A stretch of 64,000 bases of DNA from positions 186,001-250,000 of the forward strand of contig JAUXOL010000022.1 in assembly GCA_030682375.1 (NCBI GenBank), written 5' to 3'. The translations under genes were made by a program, and so were the position numbers. The notes beneath the pieces were generated by a model, which did not search any database, was not told where the DNA came from, and saw only the letters and a list, made by a program, of their open reading frames with translations. Each line of letters starts with the position of its first letter. The stretch's first letter is position 1. Positions 25,639-33,614 of this stretch are shown in pieces. This DNA comes from Gallionella sp. GTDB lineage: Bacteria > Pseudomonadota > Gammaproteobacteria > Burkholderiales > Gallionellaceae.

Positions 25639-27339
25639 ATGGAACATCTGGCGCAGATCATCCTGCTCTTGGGCGTGACAGTCGCCGTCGTGGTCGTATT
25701 CCAGCGCCTGCGCATCCCAACCAGCCTTGGCTACCTGCTGGTCGGCGTGATCCTCGGCCCCCACACCATCGGACCTACGGTGTACGTGCCCGAGTTCAAG
25801 GCGCTCGCCGAGTTCGGCGTGGTGTTCCTGCTGTTCACCATCGGCCTCAACTTCTCGCTACCGCAACTGCATGCACTGCGTCATCAGGTGTTCGGCCTGG
25901 GTACCGGGCAGGTCGTGCTCACCACCGTGGCGGTCGGCATCGTCGTGTGGCTGGCCGGACTCCCGGTTGCCGCCGCCTTCGTGATCGGCGCGGTGTTTGC
26001 CCAATCATCCACCACCATCATCGGTAGCCTGCTGTCCGAACAGGGCGAGGAAAACTCCCGCCATGGCCGACTGGGCCTCGCGCTGTCGGTGTTCCAGGAC
26101 GTCACCGCCGTCCCCTTCCTGGTAATCATTCCCGTGCTGGGTGTCTCGATCGGCGCTGCCGCACTCGGAGGGGAGCTAGGCTGGGCGATGATCAAGGCGG
26201 CGTTCGCATTCGCGCTGGTGTTCTTCGTCGGCCGCTGGCTCCTGCGCCCACTGTTCCATCTGGTCGCCGAACGGCGCTCCGCCGAGGTGTTCACACTCGC
26301 CGTTCTGCTAGTCGCGCTGCTCGCCGCATGGACCACGAACAGCTTCGGACTGTCACTGGCATTCGGCGCATTCCTTGCCGGGATGATGCTGGGCGAGACC
26401 GAGTTCCGCCACCAGGTGGAGTCCAGCATGCGGCCGTTTCGCGACGTGCTGCTGGGCATCTTCTTCATCGGCATCGGCATGCGTTTCGATCCGGCCGCGA
26501 TACCCCCGATCTGGCACTGGACGCTGCTGGGGGCGCTGCTCATCGTGGTCAGCAAGACGCTGATCGTCGCCGCGATGATGCGCAAGGGCGGAGCCGATGC
26601 GCTGCAATCCTGGCGCACCGGATTGCTGCTGTCGGTCGGCGGCGAATTCGGCCTCGCGCTGATCGCCATCGCGCTGGATTCCCGAGTCATCGACGAGGTG
26701 CTGGGCCAAATCGCGATCACCTCGGTGCTGCTGTCCATGATCGTCGGTGCCGCTCTGATCCGCTTCAACCGCGCCATCGCGACATGGATCGTCGGCGAAC
26801 CGCGCGACGAGCTCCAGCCATTGCCAGAAGGGATGCCGGACGCCGGGGAAATACAAGTCGTGATCGGCGGCTACGGCCGCGTCGGCCATACCATCGCCGT
26901 GCTGCTGAAGACCTCCGGCATTCCCTTCGTGGCGGTCGATCACGACGCGAAACGCGTGGCACGCGGCCGCACAGACGGACACCCGGTCCTGTATGGCGAC
27001 ATCTCCGATCCGGAATTGCTGGCGACTATCCATGTGGAACGCGCCGCGCTGGTGGTGATCACGATAGACCAAGCCGAGATGGCATTACGAACCGTGTCCT
27101 TTCTGCGCAAGACCTGCCCCCAGGTTCCGGTCATCGCCCGGGCGCGAGATCTGGAAGCCACCGCTCATCTTCTGGATGCCGGGGCGACCCACGCGTACCC
27201 AGAGGCCATCGAAGCCAGTTTGCGTCTTGGCGCGACCGCGCTGCAGATACTCCGCGTGCCATCCGCGGACATCGACCTGATCATGCAAGGCGTCAGGGAT
27301 TGGGACTATCAGCCGGTAGTCGAAGAGCCACGCAAATAG
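25639..27339 (+). CDS. CPA2-family K+/H+ antiporter with TrkA-N domain (KefB/YbaL-like)
   Basis: 566 residues. The first 380 or so form about 12 membrane helices of the Na_H_exchanger family. They carry the CPA2 unwound-helix acid in SVFQDVTAVPF (Asp154) and AQSSTTIIGSLL. From about residue 405 a cytosolic RCK/TrkA-N domain follows, with GYGRVGHTIA nucleotide loop and later VVITIDQAEMA. Probably a regulated K+ or Na+/H+ antiporter of the inner membrane. No quinone-reductase KefF/G partner gene is present. A good GGAG lies eight bases before the ATG. Confidence 0.9.
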   Translation: MEHLAQIILLLGVTVAVVVVFQRLRIPTSLGYLLVGVILGPHTIGPTVYVPEFKALAEFGVVFLLFTIGLNFSLPQLHALRHQVFGLGTGQVVLTTVAVGIVVWLAGLPVAAAFVIGAVFAQSSTTIIGSLLSEQGEENSRHGRLGLALSVFQDVTAVPFLVIIPVLGVSIGAAALGGELGWAMIKAAFAFALVFFVGRWLLRPLFHLVAERRSAEVFTLAVLLVALLAAWTTNSFGLSLAFGAFLAGMMLGETEFRHQVESSMRPFRDVLLGIFFIGIGMRFDPAAIPPIWHWTLLGALLIVVSKTLIVAAMMRKGGADALQSWRTGLLLSVGGEFGLALIAIALDSRVIDEVLGQIAITSVLLSMIVGAALIRFNRAIATWIVGEPRDELQPLPEGMPDAGEIQVVIGGYGRVGHTIAVLLKTSGIPFVAVDHDAKRVARGRTDGHPVLYGDISDPELLATIHVERAALVVITIDQAEMALRTVSFLRKTCPQVPVIARARDLEATAHLLDAGATHAYPEAIEASLRLGATALQILRVPSADIDLIMQGVRDWDYQPVVEEPRK

Positions 27340-27397
27340 CTGCGCGTCATTCGCACAGGATCGTTGCGTTCGGGGCGCGGCCTGCTGAACGGTGTAG

Positions 27398-27925
27398 CTA
27401 TAGACGCCGCCGCCGACGTCTTGCAAGCAGCACCTTCAAACGCCAGAGCTGACTGACCAGCAGATAAGCCAGCACTCCCATTGCACTGGCCATAATCGCC
27501 AGTCCCAGCAACAGCGGCTTGCCCATCGCTGCGATGCGTTCGATCCAACCGCGCCCATCATCCGCCGCGACGGCTTTTGTCAGTTCGGATTCACGCAGTT
27601 CGCCATCCTCGCCCAGCAGTATCGCGCCGAGACGATAGGCGCCGTAATAGATCGGGACAAAGGTAATGGGATTGGTGATCAGCGTGCTGGCGACAGCGCT
27701 GGGAACGTTGGCGCGCAAGATCACGGCCGAGGCTGCGGACAGCGGGATTTGCGCGATCGGAATCAGCAGGCCGAAGAAGATGCCCAGCGCCACACCGAGC
27801 GCAACACCGCGTCGGCTGAAATGCCACAGATGCGGATGATGCAAAGCCGGCCCGAGCCAACGTAACCAACGATGGTTCTGCACATATGCTGCGTCCGGCA
27901 GCATGCGCTTCAGAAAAATTTTCAT
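27398..27925 (-). CDS. DUF2062 membrane protein
   Basis: 175-residue DUF2062 protein with two or three membrane helices. Family features visible are SRRGVALGVALGIFFGLLIPIAQIPLSA (about 38-65) and ANVPSAVASTLITNPITFVPIYYGAYRLG (73-101). A C-terminal helix and an Arg-rich tail (RRRRRRL) end it. Function unknown in general. Its ATG overlaps the stop of the Na/Pi cotransporter gene, so it is likely cotranslated. Its end lies close to, and convergent with, the KefB-type gene. Confidence 0.85.
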   Translation of the reverse strand: MKIFLKRMLPDAAYVQNHRWLRWLGPALHHPHLWHFSRRGVALGVALGIFFGLLIPIAQIPLSAASAVILRANVPSAVASTLITNPITFVPIYYGAYRLGAILLGEDGELRESELTKAVAADDGRGWIERIAAMGKPLLLGLAIMASAMGVLAYLLVSQLWRLKVLLARRRRRRL

Positions 27926-29544
27926 GCGCGCTGTGCCTCAGGAGCCGCCACAACCCCGTTTACGTCGCCGAGCATGATCGCCGCCTTCACCGCCTGCTCG
28001 ATCGCACGGCGCATCATGCTAACGATGCGCAGGCGAACCTCCATCTCCACCACCGGCAATTCGCCTTGGGCTCCGGCTTCGAGCAGCCGCGCTTTGAGTT
28101 GCTGGTAATGATCCTCCAGCGCATTCAACGCCTGTTCGATTGTCTGACGATCACGCAGTAGGCTCGACGGATCGACGCTGTCTAGCAATGCTTCCGCCTG
28201 TGCGCCGAACTTCGCCGCCTCCGGAGGCGGCATCGTCGTCAGCTCCCGCCGCACCCCGGCCATGTCCAGCGCCAGCTCGGACAGTGTCTCGTAATAGCGC
28301 GCGATGCGCAGAATGCCCGGCAGGCGTTGCGCACTGTCCGCCGACATCGTGGTGCGGCTCAGCTGCATGACGAAATCGGCGATGGCGTAGTTCAGCGCGG
28401 ATACGATCTTCCGGTCTCCCGCCAGTTTGTCCTGACCCGCACCGCCCGACGCCTCGCGCAGCATGCGCAAAGAGATGACACCCATGCGCCGCGATTCCTG
28501 CAACAGCGCGTTCATCGCCAGCGCCGGGATGCCCAGCAGGTTGGCGTCCAGATGGTGCGGACGTGCCTCGTCCTCATCCGCAGTACGGAAGCGATGTTGC
28601 AGGAATGCGCTCAGGCGATTGGCCAGCGGCCACATCAGCGCCACGCCGAGCAGATTGAACACGGTGTGAAACAGCGCGAGGAAAGCAGCGGGAGAGCCGT
28701 CGAGATCGAGCAATTCGCGCAGCACCCCGAGCAGCGCGATCAGCAGCGGCAGCATCAGCAGTGCGACGACACCCGTCAGCACGTTGAACAGAACATGCGC
28801 GCTGGCGGCACGCTTGGCATTCGGCGTCGCGCCTATCGCGGCAATCAGCGCGGTGACCGTGGTGCCGATGTTGGCGCCGATCACTGCTGCGGCGGCACTC
28901 TCTATCGAAATTAATCCGCCCTGAGCCGCCGTCAGCACGATGGTCAGCGAGGCGCTGGACGATTGCATCAACACCGTCATCATGATGCCGGTCAGCACCA
29001 TCAGCAGCAAGCCGAGCACGCCGCCGATCTCGTTCAACGAAAAGCCGGTGGCGAAGCCTGAAAAAGACACCCGCAGCATGTCGATGCCGAGGAACAGTAC
29101 GCCGAAACCGGCCAGCGCCATGCCCAGCGCGCCGCGCCGGGTATTGCCGCCGGACAGCCGCAGCGCCATGCCGATGCCGATCAGCGGCAGTGCCAACGCC
29201 TCGATCTTGAACTTGAGTCCGACTAGCGCCACCAGCCAGCCGGTCATCGTGGTGCCGACATTGGAACCGAACAGCACCCACAGCGACTGCCCCAGCGTCA
29301 GCATCCCGGCATTGACGAAACCGATGGTCGCCACCGTCACCGCGCTGGACGACTGCACCAGCGCGGTGACCAGCGCACCGGCCGCCAAACCGCGCAATCG
29401 CGTCTTGGTCGAGCTGGCGAGGATGCGTTCCAGCGCCGGGCCGGCGGCCAGCTTCAGCCCGTCGGTCATCAGTTCCATGCCGAGCAGGAACAGGCCGATG
29501 CCGCCCAACAGTCCGCCGAAGGCGGCCCAGTCATTCATTTCCAT
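27922..29544 (-). CDS. Na/Pi cotransporter family protein with PhoU-like domain
   Basis: 540 residues. The membrane half has the two inverted-repeat NaPi-II signatures, LVQSSSAVTVATIGFVNAG and LMQSSSASLTIVLTAAQGG. Each is preceded or followed by the GANIGTT-type motif (FGSNVGTTMTG, IGANIGTTVTA). From about residue 340 a helical PhoU-like cytosolic domain extends to the end. Likely Na+-driven phosphate transport. PhoU-bearing forms in bacteria are often regulatory or efflux-linked, so direction is uncertain. Lies between the DUF2062 gene and the diguanylate cyclase, same strand. Confidence 0.92.
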   Translation of the reverse strand: MEMNDWAAFGGLLGGIGLFLLGMELMTDGLKLAAGPALERILASSTKTRLRGLAAGALVTALVQSSSAVTVATIGFVNAGMLTLGQSLWVLFGSNVGTTMTGWLVALVGLKFKIEALALPLIGIGMALRLSGGNTRRGALGMALAGFGVLFLGIDMLRVSFSGFATGFSLNEIGGVLGLLLMVLTGIMMTVLMQSSSASLTIVLTAAQGGLISIESAAAAVIGANIGTTVTALIAAIGATPNAKRAASAHVLFNVLTGVVALLMLPLLIALLGVLRELLDLDGSPAAFLALFHTVFNLLGVALMWPLANRLSAFLQHRFRTADEDEARPHHLDANLLGIPALAMNALLQESRRMGVISLRMLREASGGAGQDKLAGDRKIVSALNYAIADFVMQLSRTTMSADSAQRLPGILRIARYYETLSELALDMAGVRRELTTMPPPEAAKFGAQAEALLDSVDPSSLLRDRQTIEQALNALEDHYQQLKARLLEAGAQGELPVVEMEVRLRIVSMMRRAIEQAVKAAIMLGDVNGVVAAPEAQRA

Positions 29545-29572
29545 CTCCTATCAGTCCGGTTTGCATCATGCG

Positions 29573-30424
29573 CTAAAAGGCGCGCTGCAGGATGCGATCC
29601 CGTCCCCCATTCTTCACTTCGTACATCAGGAAATCGGCCTGCGCCAGCGCAGCATCGAAATCAATGAGTGTAACGCCATAGCTGGCAACGCCGATGCTGA
29701 ACGTTACCGGCCAGCCATGTTCGCCCATCGCCACAAGCAATCTTTGCCGGAGTTCCTCGATGTAGGGCGCGGCGGCTGCCGCATCCATATTCGGCAGTAC
29801 CAGCGCGAACTCGTCTCCGCCGAGCCGACCGGCGACATCGCTCGCGCGCATATGCAAACGCATCACTCCGGCGACCTTCACCAGCAACTGGTCGCCCATC
29901 TCATGCCCCAGTTCGTCATTGACCTGCTTGAATTTGTCGAGGTCGAAGAACACTACCGTGGACGGAGCACCTTGCCGCTGGGCCTGGGCAAACGCGGCGC
30001 GGCCGCGCTCGTGAAATTCCCGGCGGTTTGGCAACTGCGTCAACGCATCCTCGCGCGCCAGCCGAGATTCACGTTGAAGCACGCGCCGCATCTGGTCCAG
30101 CAGCCAGACCCAGCCGACAAAAATCGCCAGGCGCATGCCGATATTGAACAGCAACGGAAACGGATCGGCCTGCTCGCCAGCCAGCAGGCGGTCGGCAACA
30201 AACCACTCTGCGGCAGCCAGCAGGGCCAGCCCATAACCCGCACGGGCACCGACGAACCACGCCGTAATCAATACCGGAAATACAAACAAGACATGGAATT
30301 CGTAGGCCAAGCCGGTCAGCGTGTGCAAATAGCCGACACCCAGCGCGAGTGCCAGCATCGCCGCAACAATGCACTTGCGCGCGCTAGCGCCGGGTTGCCA
30401 GAGCAATGCTTTTCGTATTTGCAT
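29573..30424 (-). CDS. Membrane-anchored diguanylate cyclase (GGDEF)
   Basis: Makes cyclic di-GMP from two GTP. 283 residues: an N-terminal membrane region of about four or five helices (20-110), then a GGDEF domain. GGDEF itself is at 202-206, the metal-binding strand FFDLDKFKQVND is at 159-170, and an inhibitory I-site RASD (193-196) lies exactly five residues upstream. The enzyme should therefore be active and feedback-limited. Its ATG overlaps the stop of a 32-residue upstream ORF (TGATG). It sits within the ion-transport block, between mrp/pha genes and the Na/Pi gene. Signal sensed by the membrane domain is unknown. Confidence 0.93.
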   Translation of the reverse strand: MQIRKALLWQPGASARKCIVAAMLALALGVGYLHTLTGLAYEFHVLFVFPVLITAWFVGARAGYGLALLAAAEWFVADRLLAGEQADPFPLLFNIGMRLAIFVGWVWLLDQMRRVLQRESRLAREDALTQLPNRREFHERGRAAFAQAQRQGAPSTVVFFDLDKFKQVNDELGHEMGDQLLVKVAGVMRLHMRASDVAGRLGGDEFALVLPNMDAAAAAPYIEELRQRLLVAMGEHGWPVTFSIGVASYGVTLIDFDAALAQADFLMYEVKNGGRDRILQRAF

Positions 30425-30522
30425 CAGACACCGTCCTCGTCGCCGCTCAAACCGGAAGCGATGATTCGTTGCACGGAGAATGCCGCATCAACGGCAATGC
30501 CATGCCAGGTACACCGTGTCAT
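30424..30522 (-). CDS. Small ORF (32 aa) coupled to the diguanylate cyclase
   Basis: Thirty-three codons between phaG and the cyclase gene. The ATG at 30522 has a strong GGAGG site seven bases upstream, and the TGA overlaps the cyclase ATG (TGATG). The product starts MTRCTWHGIAVDAAF and ends SGLSGDEDGV. It has no signal peptide or membrane helix; it carries one Cys and one Trp near the start and an acidic C-terminus. It could be a real microprotein partner of the cyclase or a leader that drives translational coupling. I recognise no family. Confidence 0.5.
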   Translation of the reverse strand: MTRCTWHGIAVDAAFSVQRIIASGLSGDEDGV

Positions 30523-30535
30523 GTTTGCCTCCTTC

Positions 30536-30850
30536 TCAATGCGGTTCGTCATCCTTCTTTGCCTTCCGGTGCAGCGCTGCCTTAGCCAGCAGATGCGCTG
30601 ACACCGGCGCGGTGATGAACAGAAACACCATCACCGCGATCTCGTGCAGGCTGAAACCCGGCTGGGTCGCGGTGAAATACACGGACGACGCCAGCGCCAT
30701 CGCGCCCACACCAAGGGTGGTTGCCTTGGTCGGCCCGTGCAACCGAGTGAAGAAATCCGGCAGCCGCGCCAAGCCCACCGAGCCGAGCAGCGCAAACAGG
30801 CTACCGAGCAGGACCAAGGATGTGACAAGGAATTCCACGAGGGGGTTCAT
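30536..30850 (-). CDS. phaG: Mrp/Pha cation:proton antiporter subunit G
   Basis: 104 residues from ATG 30850; overlap with the phaF stop (ATGA) supports this start over a longer one. Three helices, with the MnhG/PhaG signature GSVGLARLPDFFTRLHGPTKATTLG at about 23-47. Small essential subunit of the multi-protein Na+/H+ (or K+/H+) antiporter. Last gene of the mrp/pha operon. Confidence 0.93.
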   Translation of the reverse strand: MNPLVEFLVTSLVLLGSLFALLGSVGLARLPDFFTRLHGPTKATTLGVGAMALASSVYFTATQPGFSLHEIAVMVFLFITAPVSAHLLAKAALHRKAKKDDEPH

Positions 30851-31116
30851 TCGATGATGTCTCCGCGCAACAGGAATTTGCACAGCGCGATGGTCGCGAC
30901 GAAGCCCATCGCCGCGAGGATTAGCGCGGCTTCAAAATAGGCCGTGCTGGCCGCACGGATGCCGAACAGTACCAGCAGCGCGATGGCGTTGATGTTCAGC
31001 GTATCGAGCGCAAGGATGCGATCGGTAATGTCGGGGCCTTTGACCAGCCGCCACAGGTTCAGCAGCATTGCCAGACCAATGAGGACGAAACCAAGTTCAA
31101 TGGCGAAGTTCAGCAT
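30847..31116 (-). CDS. phaF: Mrp/Pha cation:proton antiporter subunit F
   Basis: 89-residue, three-helix subunit. The family stretch RLVKGPDITDRILALDTLNINAIAL is at about 24-48 and the rest is hydrophobic. It overlaps phaG by four bases (ATGA) and phaE by seven bases. Part of the complete phaAB-C-D-E-F-G set. Confidence 0.93.
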   Translation of the reverse strand: MLNFAIELGFVLIGLAMLLNLWRLVKGPDITDRILALDTLNINAIALLVLFGIRAASTAYFEAALILAAMGFVATIALCKFLLRGDIIE

Positions 31117-31604
31117 GAGAATATCTCCCTGATCGGCGCTTCATAGTGTTGCTTGATCTGGCGGATCAAGGCATCCGGGTCGGGCGCGTCCAGCGCATGT
31201 ACCTGCAATACCCAGCGGTCGCGATCCACGTCGATGGACACCGTGCCCGGCGTCAGCGACACGATGCTGCCCAGTACCGTGGCGGCGAACGGGTCGCGCA
31301 GGTCCAGCGGTACATCGACGAAGGCGGGATGCAGTTTCGCCACCGGTCCGACCACGCGCCGCGCCACCGCCCAGTTGGCGAGCAGCATGTCCCAGGCGAT
31401 GTGCGCGGCGAATTTCAGTGCTACGGCCGGACGGGTGAGTCGTGGCGCATCCGGCCAGAACGGCAGCACGGCGAACGGTAGCCCCAGCGCAAGCAGCGCA
31501 CCCAGGATCAAGCTGCCGAGCGATGCCGCATTGGTCAGCGCCGCCCATAACAGGAACAGGGTGAGCGACAGCGCGGGGCGCGGGAGCAGGCGACGCATTC
31601 TCAT
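31110..31604 (-). CDS. phaE: Mrp/Pha cation:proton antiporter subunit E
   Basis: 164 residues from ATG 31604, which overlaps the phaD stop (ATGA). N-terminal helices (about 10-45) are followed by a cytosolic domain with the MnhE signature GSIVSLTPGTVSIDVDRDRWVLQVHALDA (about 110-138). Membrane subunit required for antiport in group-2 Mrp complexes. Confidence 0.93.
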   Translation of the reverse strand: MRMRRLLPRPALSLTLFLLWAALTNAASLGSLILGALLALGLPFAVLPFWPDAPRLTRPAVALKFAAHIAWDMLLANWAVARRVVGPVAKLHPAFVDVPLDLRDPFAATVLGSIVSLTPGTVSIDVDRDRWVLQVHALDAPDPDALIRQIKQHYEAPIREIFSC

Positions 31605-33124
31605 GGCCGGGTCTCCCGTGCGATCTCCTGCTTGCCCAGCACCGCAGCGACATAAGCCTGCGGGTCGTGCAACTGGGCAGCGGCGCGCGCTGCGTAATCC
31701 GATACCGGCCCGGCGAACAAAACGAGCAGCAGCGCGGGCGAGACCAGCAGCGCAACGGCCAGACTGCGGCACCAGCCGGCGGGATGGGTGCTGCCATGCG
31801 GATGGCTGGGGCTGCGCTCCCAGAACAGGCGCCCGCCGCCCTTCGCCAGCACCAGCATCAGCAACAGGCCGGCGAATAACAGCACGGACCAGATCGCTGC
31901 GGCGCTGCTGCTGTCGCGTACAGCGGTCAGCAGCATCAGCTTGCCGAGGAAACCGGCAAACGGCGGCAACCCGACGGCCGAGGCTGCGGTCAGCAGGAAG
32001 GCCAGCCCCAGCCAGGGCGCGTGGATGCGCGGGCCGGGCTGGAAGGCATCGGCCGCCACACCGCGCCGCACGGCAACCCGTTCCGCGATGAGGAACAGCG
32101 CCACTGCAACGAAGGTGGACTGGATCAGGTAATACAGCGCGGCGGCGGTCACGTTCGCCTGCGAGAAGACGGGCGCGACCAGCAGCGTGCCGGCGGAGGC
32201 CAGCACCAGCCAGGCGGTGAGGTCGCGCAGGCGCGGTGCGGCGAGCGCGCCAATGGCGGCGAACAGCACCGTCGCCAATGCCAGCGGCAGCAGCCAGCCG
32301 TCCAGCAGATCGGCCGTGGCGGCGGCAGGGGCGAAGGCGATGGCCTGCACGCGCAGGATGCTCACGATGCCGACCTTGGTCATGATGACGAACAGTGCGG
32401 CGACCGGCGCGCCCGCGGCGGCGTAGGCATGCGGTAGCCAGAACGAAAGCGGCAGCAGCGCCGCCTTCAGCGCGAACACCGCGACCAGCAATATGCAGGC
32501 GAGCCGCGCCGAGGCGACGTCGATTTCAGAAGACTGCAGACGCAGCGCGACATCGGCCAGGTTCAGCGTGCCCAGCGTGCCGTACAGCATACCCAGCGCA
32601 ATCAGGAACAGCGCCGATCCAGCCAAGTTCAGCGCCACGTACGCGAGGCCCGCACGGGTGCGCACCAGCCCGCCGCCGTGCGCCAGCAACACGTAAGAAG
32701 CGAGCAGCATCACCTCGAAGAACACGAACAGATTGAACAGGTCACCGGTGAGGAACGCGCCCTGCAAGCCGACCAGTTGCAACTGGAACAGCGGATGGAA
32801 GTGCCGTCCCTGCGCATCGAACCCGGCACTCGCATACAGCAGCGCTGCGGCAGACAACACTGCGGTGAGTAGCACCATGATGGCCGCCAGTCGGTCCACC
32901 GCCAGCACGATGCCAAACGGTGCTGCCCAGTCGCCCAGCGCATACACCCGCACCATGCCGTCATCAGCCAGCAACACCAGCCAAAGCGTGGCTGCCACAC
33001 CGAGCAATGTGGCGGCGAGGCCGATGGCGCGCTGCGCGGCGATACCGTAGCCCTTCGCCGCCAGTTGCAGCAATGCCGCAACGAACGGGATCAGGATGGG
33101 CAGGATGGCGGCGTGCTGGGTCAT
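31601..33124 (-). CDS. phaD: Mrp/Pha cation:proton antiporter subunit D
   Basis: 507-residue NADH-dehydrogenase ND2/ND4-like (proton_antipo_M) polytopic subunit. Near residue 115 the run GAFLTGDLFNLFVFFEVMLLASYVL holds the conserved helix-5 Glu, and FALKAALLPLSFWLPHAYAAAGAPVAALF holds the helix-7 Lys. Unlike its neighbours, the gene is separated from phaC by about 160 bases that carry a long inverted repeat, and I see no convincing ribosome-binding site before its ATG. Confidence 0.95.
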   Translation of the reverse strand: MTQHAAILPILIPFVAALLQLAAKGYGIAAQRAIGLAATLLGVAATLWLVLLADDGMVRVYALGDWAAPFGIVLAVDRLAAIMVLLTAVLSAAALLYASAGFDAQGRHFHPLFQLQLVGLQGAFLTGDLFNLFVFFEVMLLASYVLLAHGGGLVRTRAGLAYVALNLAGSALFLIALGMLYGTLGTLNLADVALRLQSSEIDVASARLACILLVAVFALKAALLPLSFWLPHAYAAAGAPVAALFVIMTKVGIVSILRVQAIAFAPAAATADLLDGWLLPLALATVLFAAIGALAAPRLRDLTAWLVLASAGTLLVAPVFSQANVTAAALYYLIQSTFVAVALFLIAERVAVRRGVAADAFQPGPRIHAPWLGLAFLLTAASAVGLPPFAGFLGKLMLLTAVRDSSSAAAIWSVLLFAGLLLMLVLAKGGGRLFWERSPSHPHGSTHPAGWCRSLAVALLVSPALLLVLFAGPVSDYAARAAAQLHDPQAYVAAVLGKQEIARETRP

Positions 33125-33142
33125 GATGAAAAACTGTTTTTG

Positions 33143-33277
33143 TGCCCGCAGATTACACAGATTGACGCAGATTCCATGACGACGGGGAATCCTCGCGTCA
33201 TATCGGCACTCGATGAGTGCAAACCGTTTCTGATTGGCAACGTCATCAATCTGTGAAATCTGCGTAATCTGCGGGCA
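33143..33277. repeat. Imperfect inverted repeat inside the mrp/pha operon
   Basis: The left arm 33143-33173 starts TGCCCGCAGATTAC and the right arm 33248-33277 ends GTAATCTGCGGGCA. The outer 20 bases are complementary at 19 positions, and both arms contain iterated CAGATT units. Between the arms lies a second perfect hairpin, GCACTC-GAT-GAGTGC (33206-33220). It occupies the phaC-phaD gap, the only long gap in an operon whose other genes overlap. Similar CAGATTA-type repeats occur between genes in other proteobacteria. Confidence 0.75.
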
Positions 33278-33287
33278 AGGTTTTTAT

Positions 33288-33614
33288 TCACAATTTTTCC
33301 TTCGCATCCACATGGTCGTCGCCGGATTCGCTCAAGGCGCGCAACGACAACATCACCAGATAGGCGGTCATGCCGAAACCGATCACGATGGCGGTCAGCA
33401 CCAGCGCCTGCGGCAGCGGGTCGGTGTAAGCCGCGCCATCGCGGATCAGCGGCGGCGCGTTCATGCGCAGCCTGCCGCTGGCGAACAGGAACAGGTTCAC
33501 CGCATAGGACAGCAGCGTGAGTCCGAGGATCAGCGGGAAGGTGCGCGCGCGCAGCAGCAGGAACACACCGCAGGCGGTGAGCAGGCCGATGGCGATGGCG
33601 AGCAGGGCTTCCAT
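33288..33614 (-). CDS. phaC: Mrp/Pha cation:proton antiporter subunit C
   Basis: 108-residue NuoK-like subunit with three helices (about 2-22, 27-47, 72-95). Family motif RTFPLILGLTLLSYAVNLFLFASG with the conserved NLFLF stretch. The start overlaps the phaAB stop (TGATG). It ends 160 bases before phaD because of the intervening repeat. Confidence 0.93.
   Translation of the reverse strand: MEALLAIAIGLLTACGVFLLLRARTFPLILGLTLLSYAVNLFLFASGRLRMNAPPLIRDGAAYTDPLPQALVLTAIVIGFGMTAYLVMLSLRALSESGDDHVDAKEKL

Noticed and set aside
33125-33287. Possible CRISPR array in the phaC-phaD gap because of iterated CAGATT units
   Set aside because: Units are short and irregular, arranged as two inverted arms with no regular spacers; no cas genes nearby.
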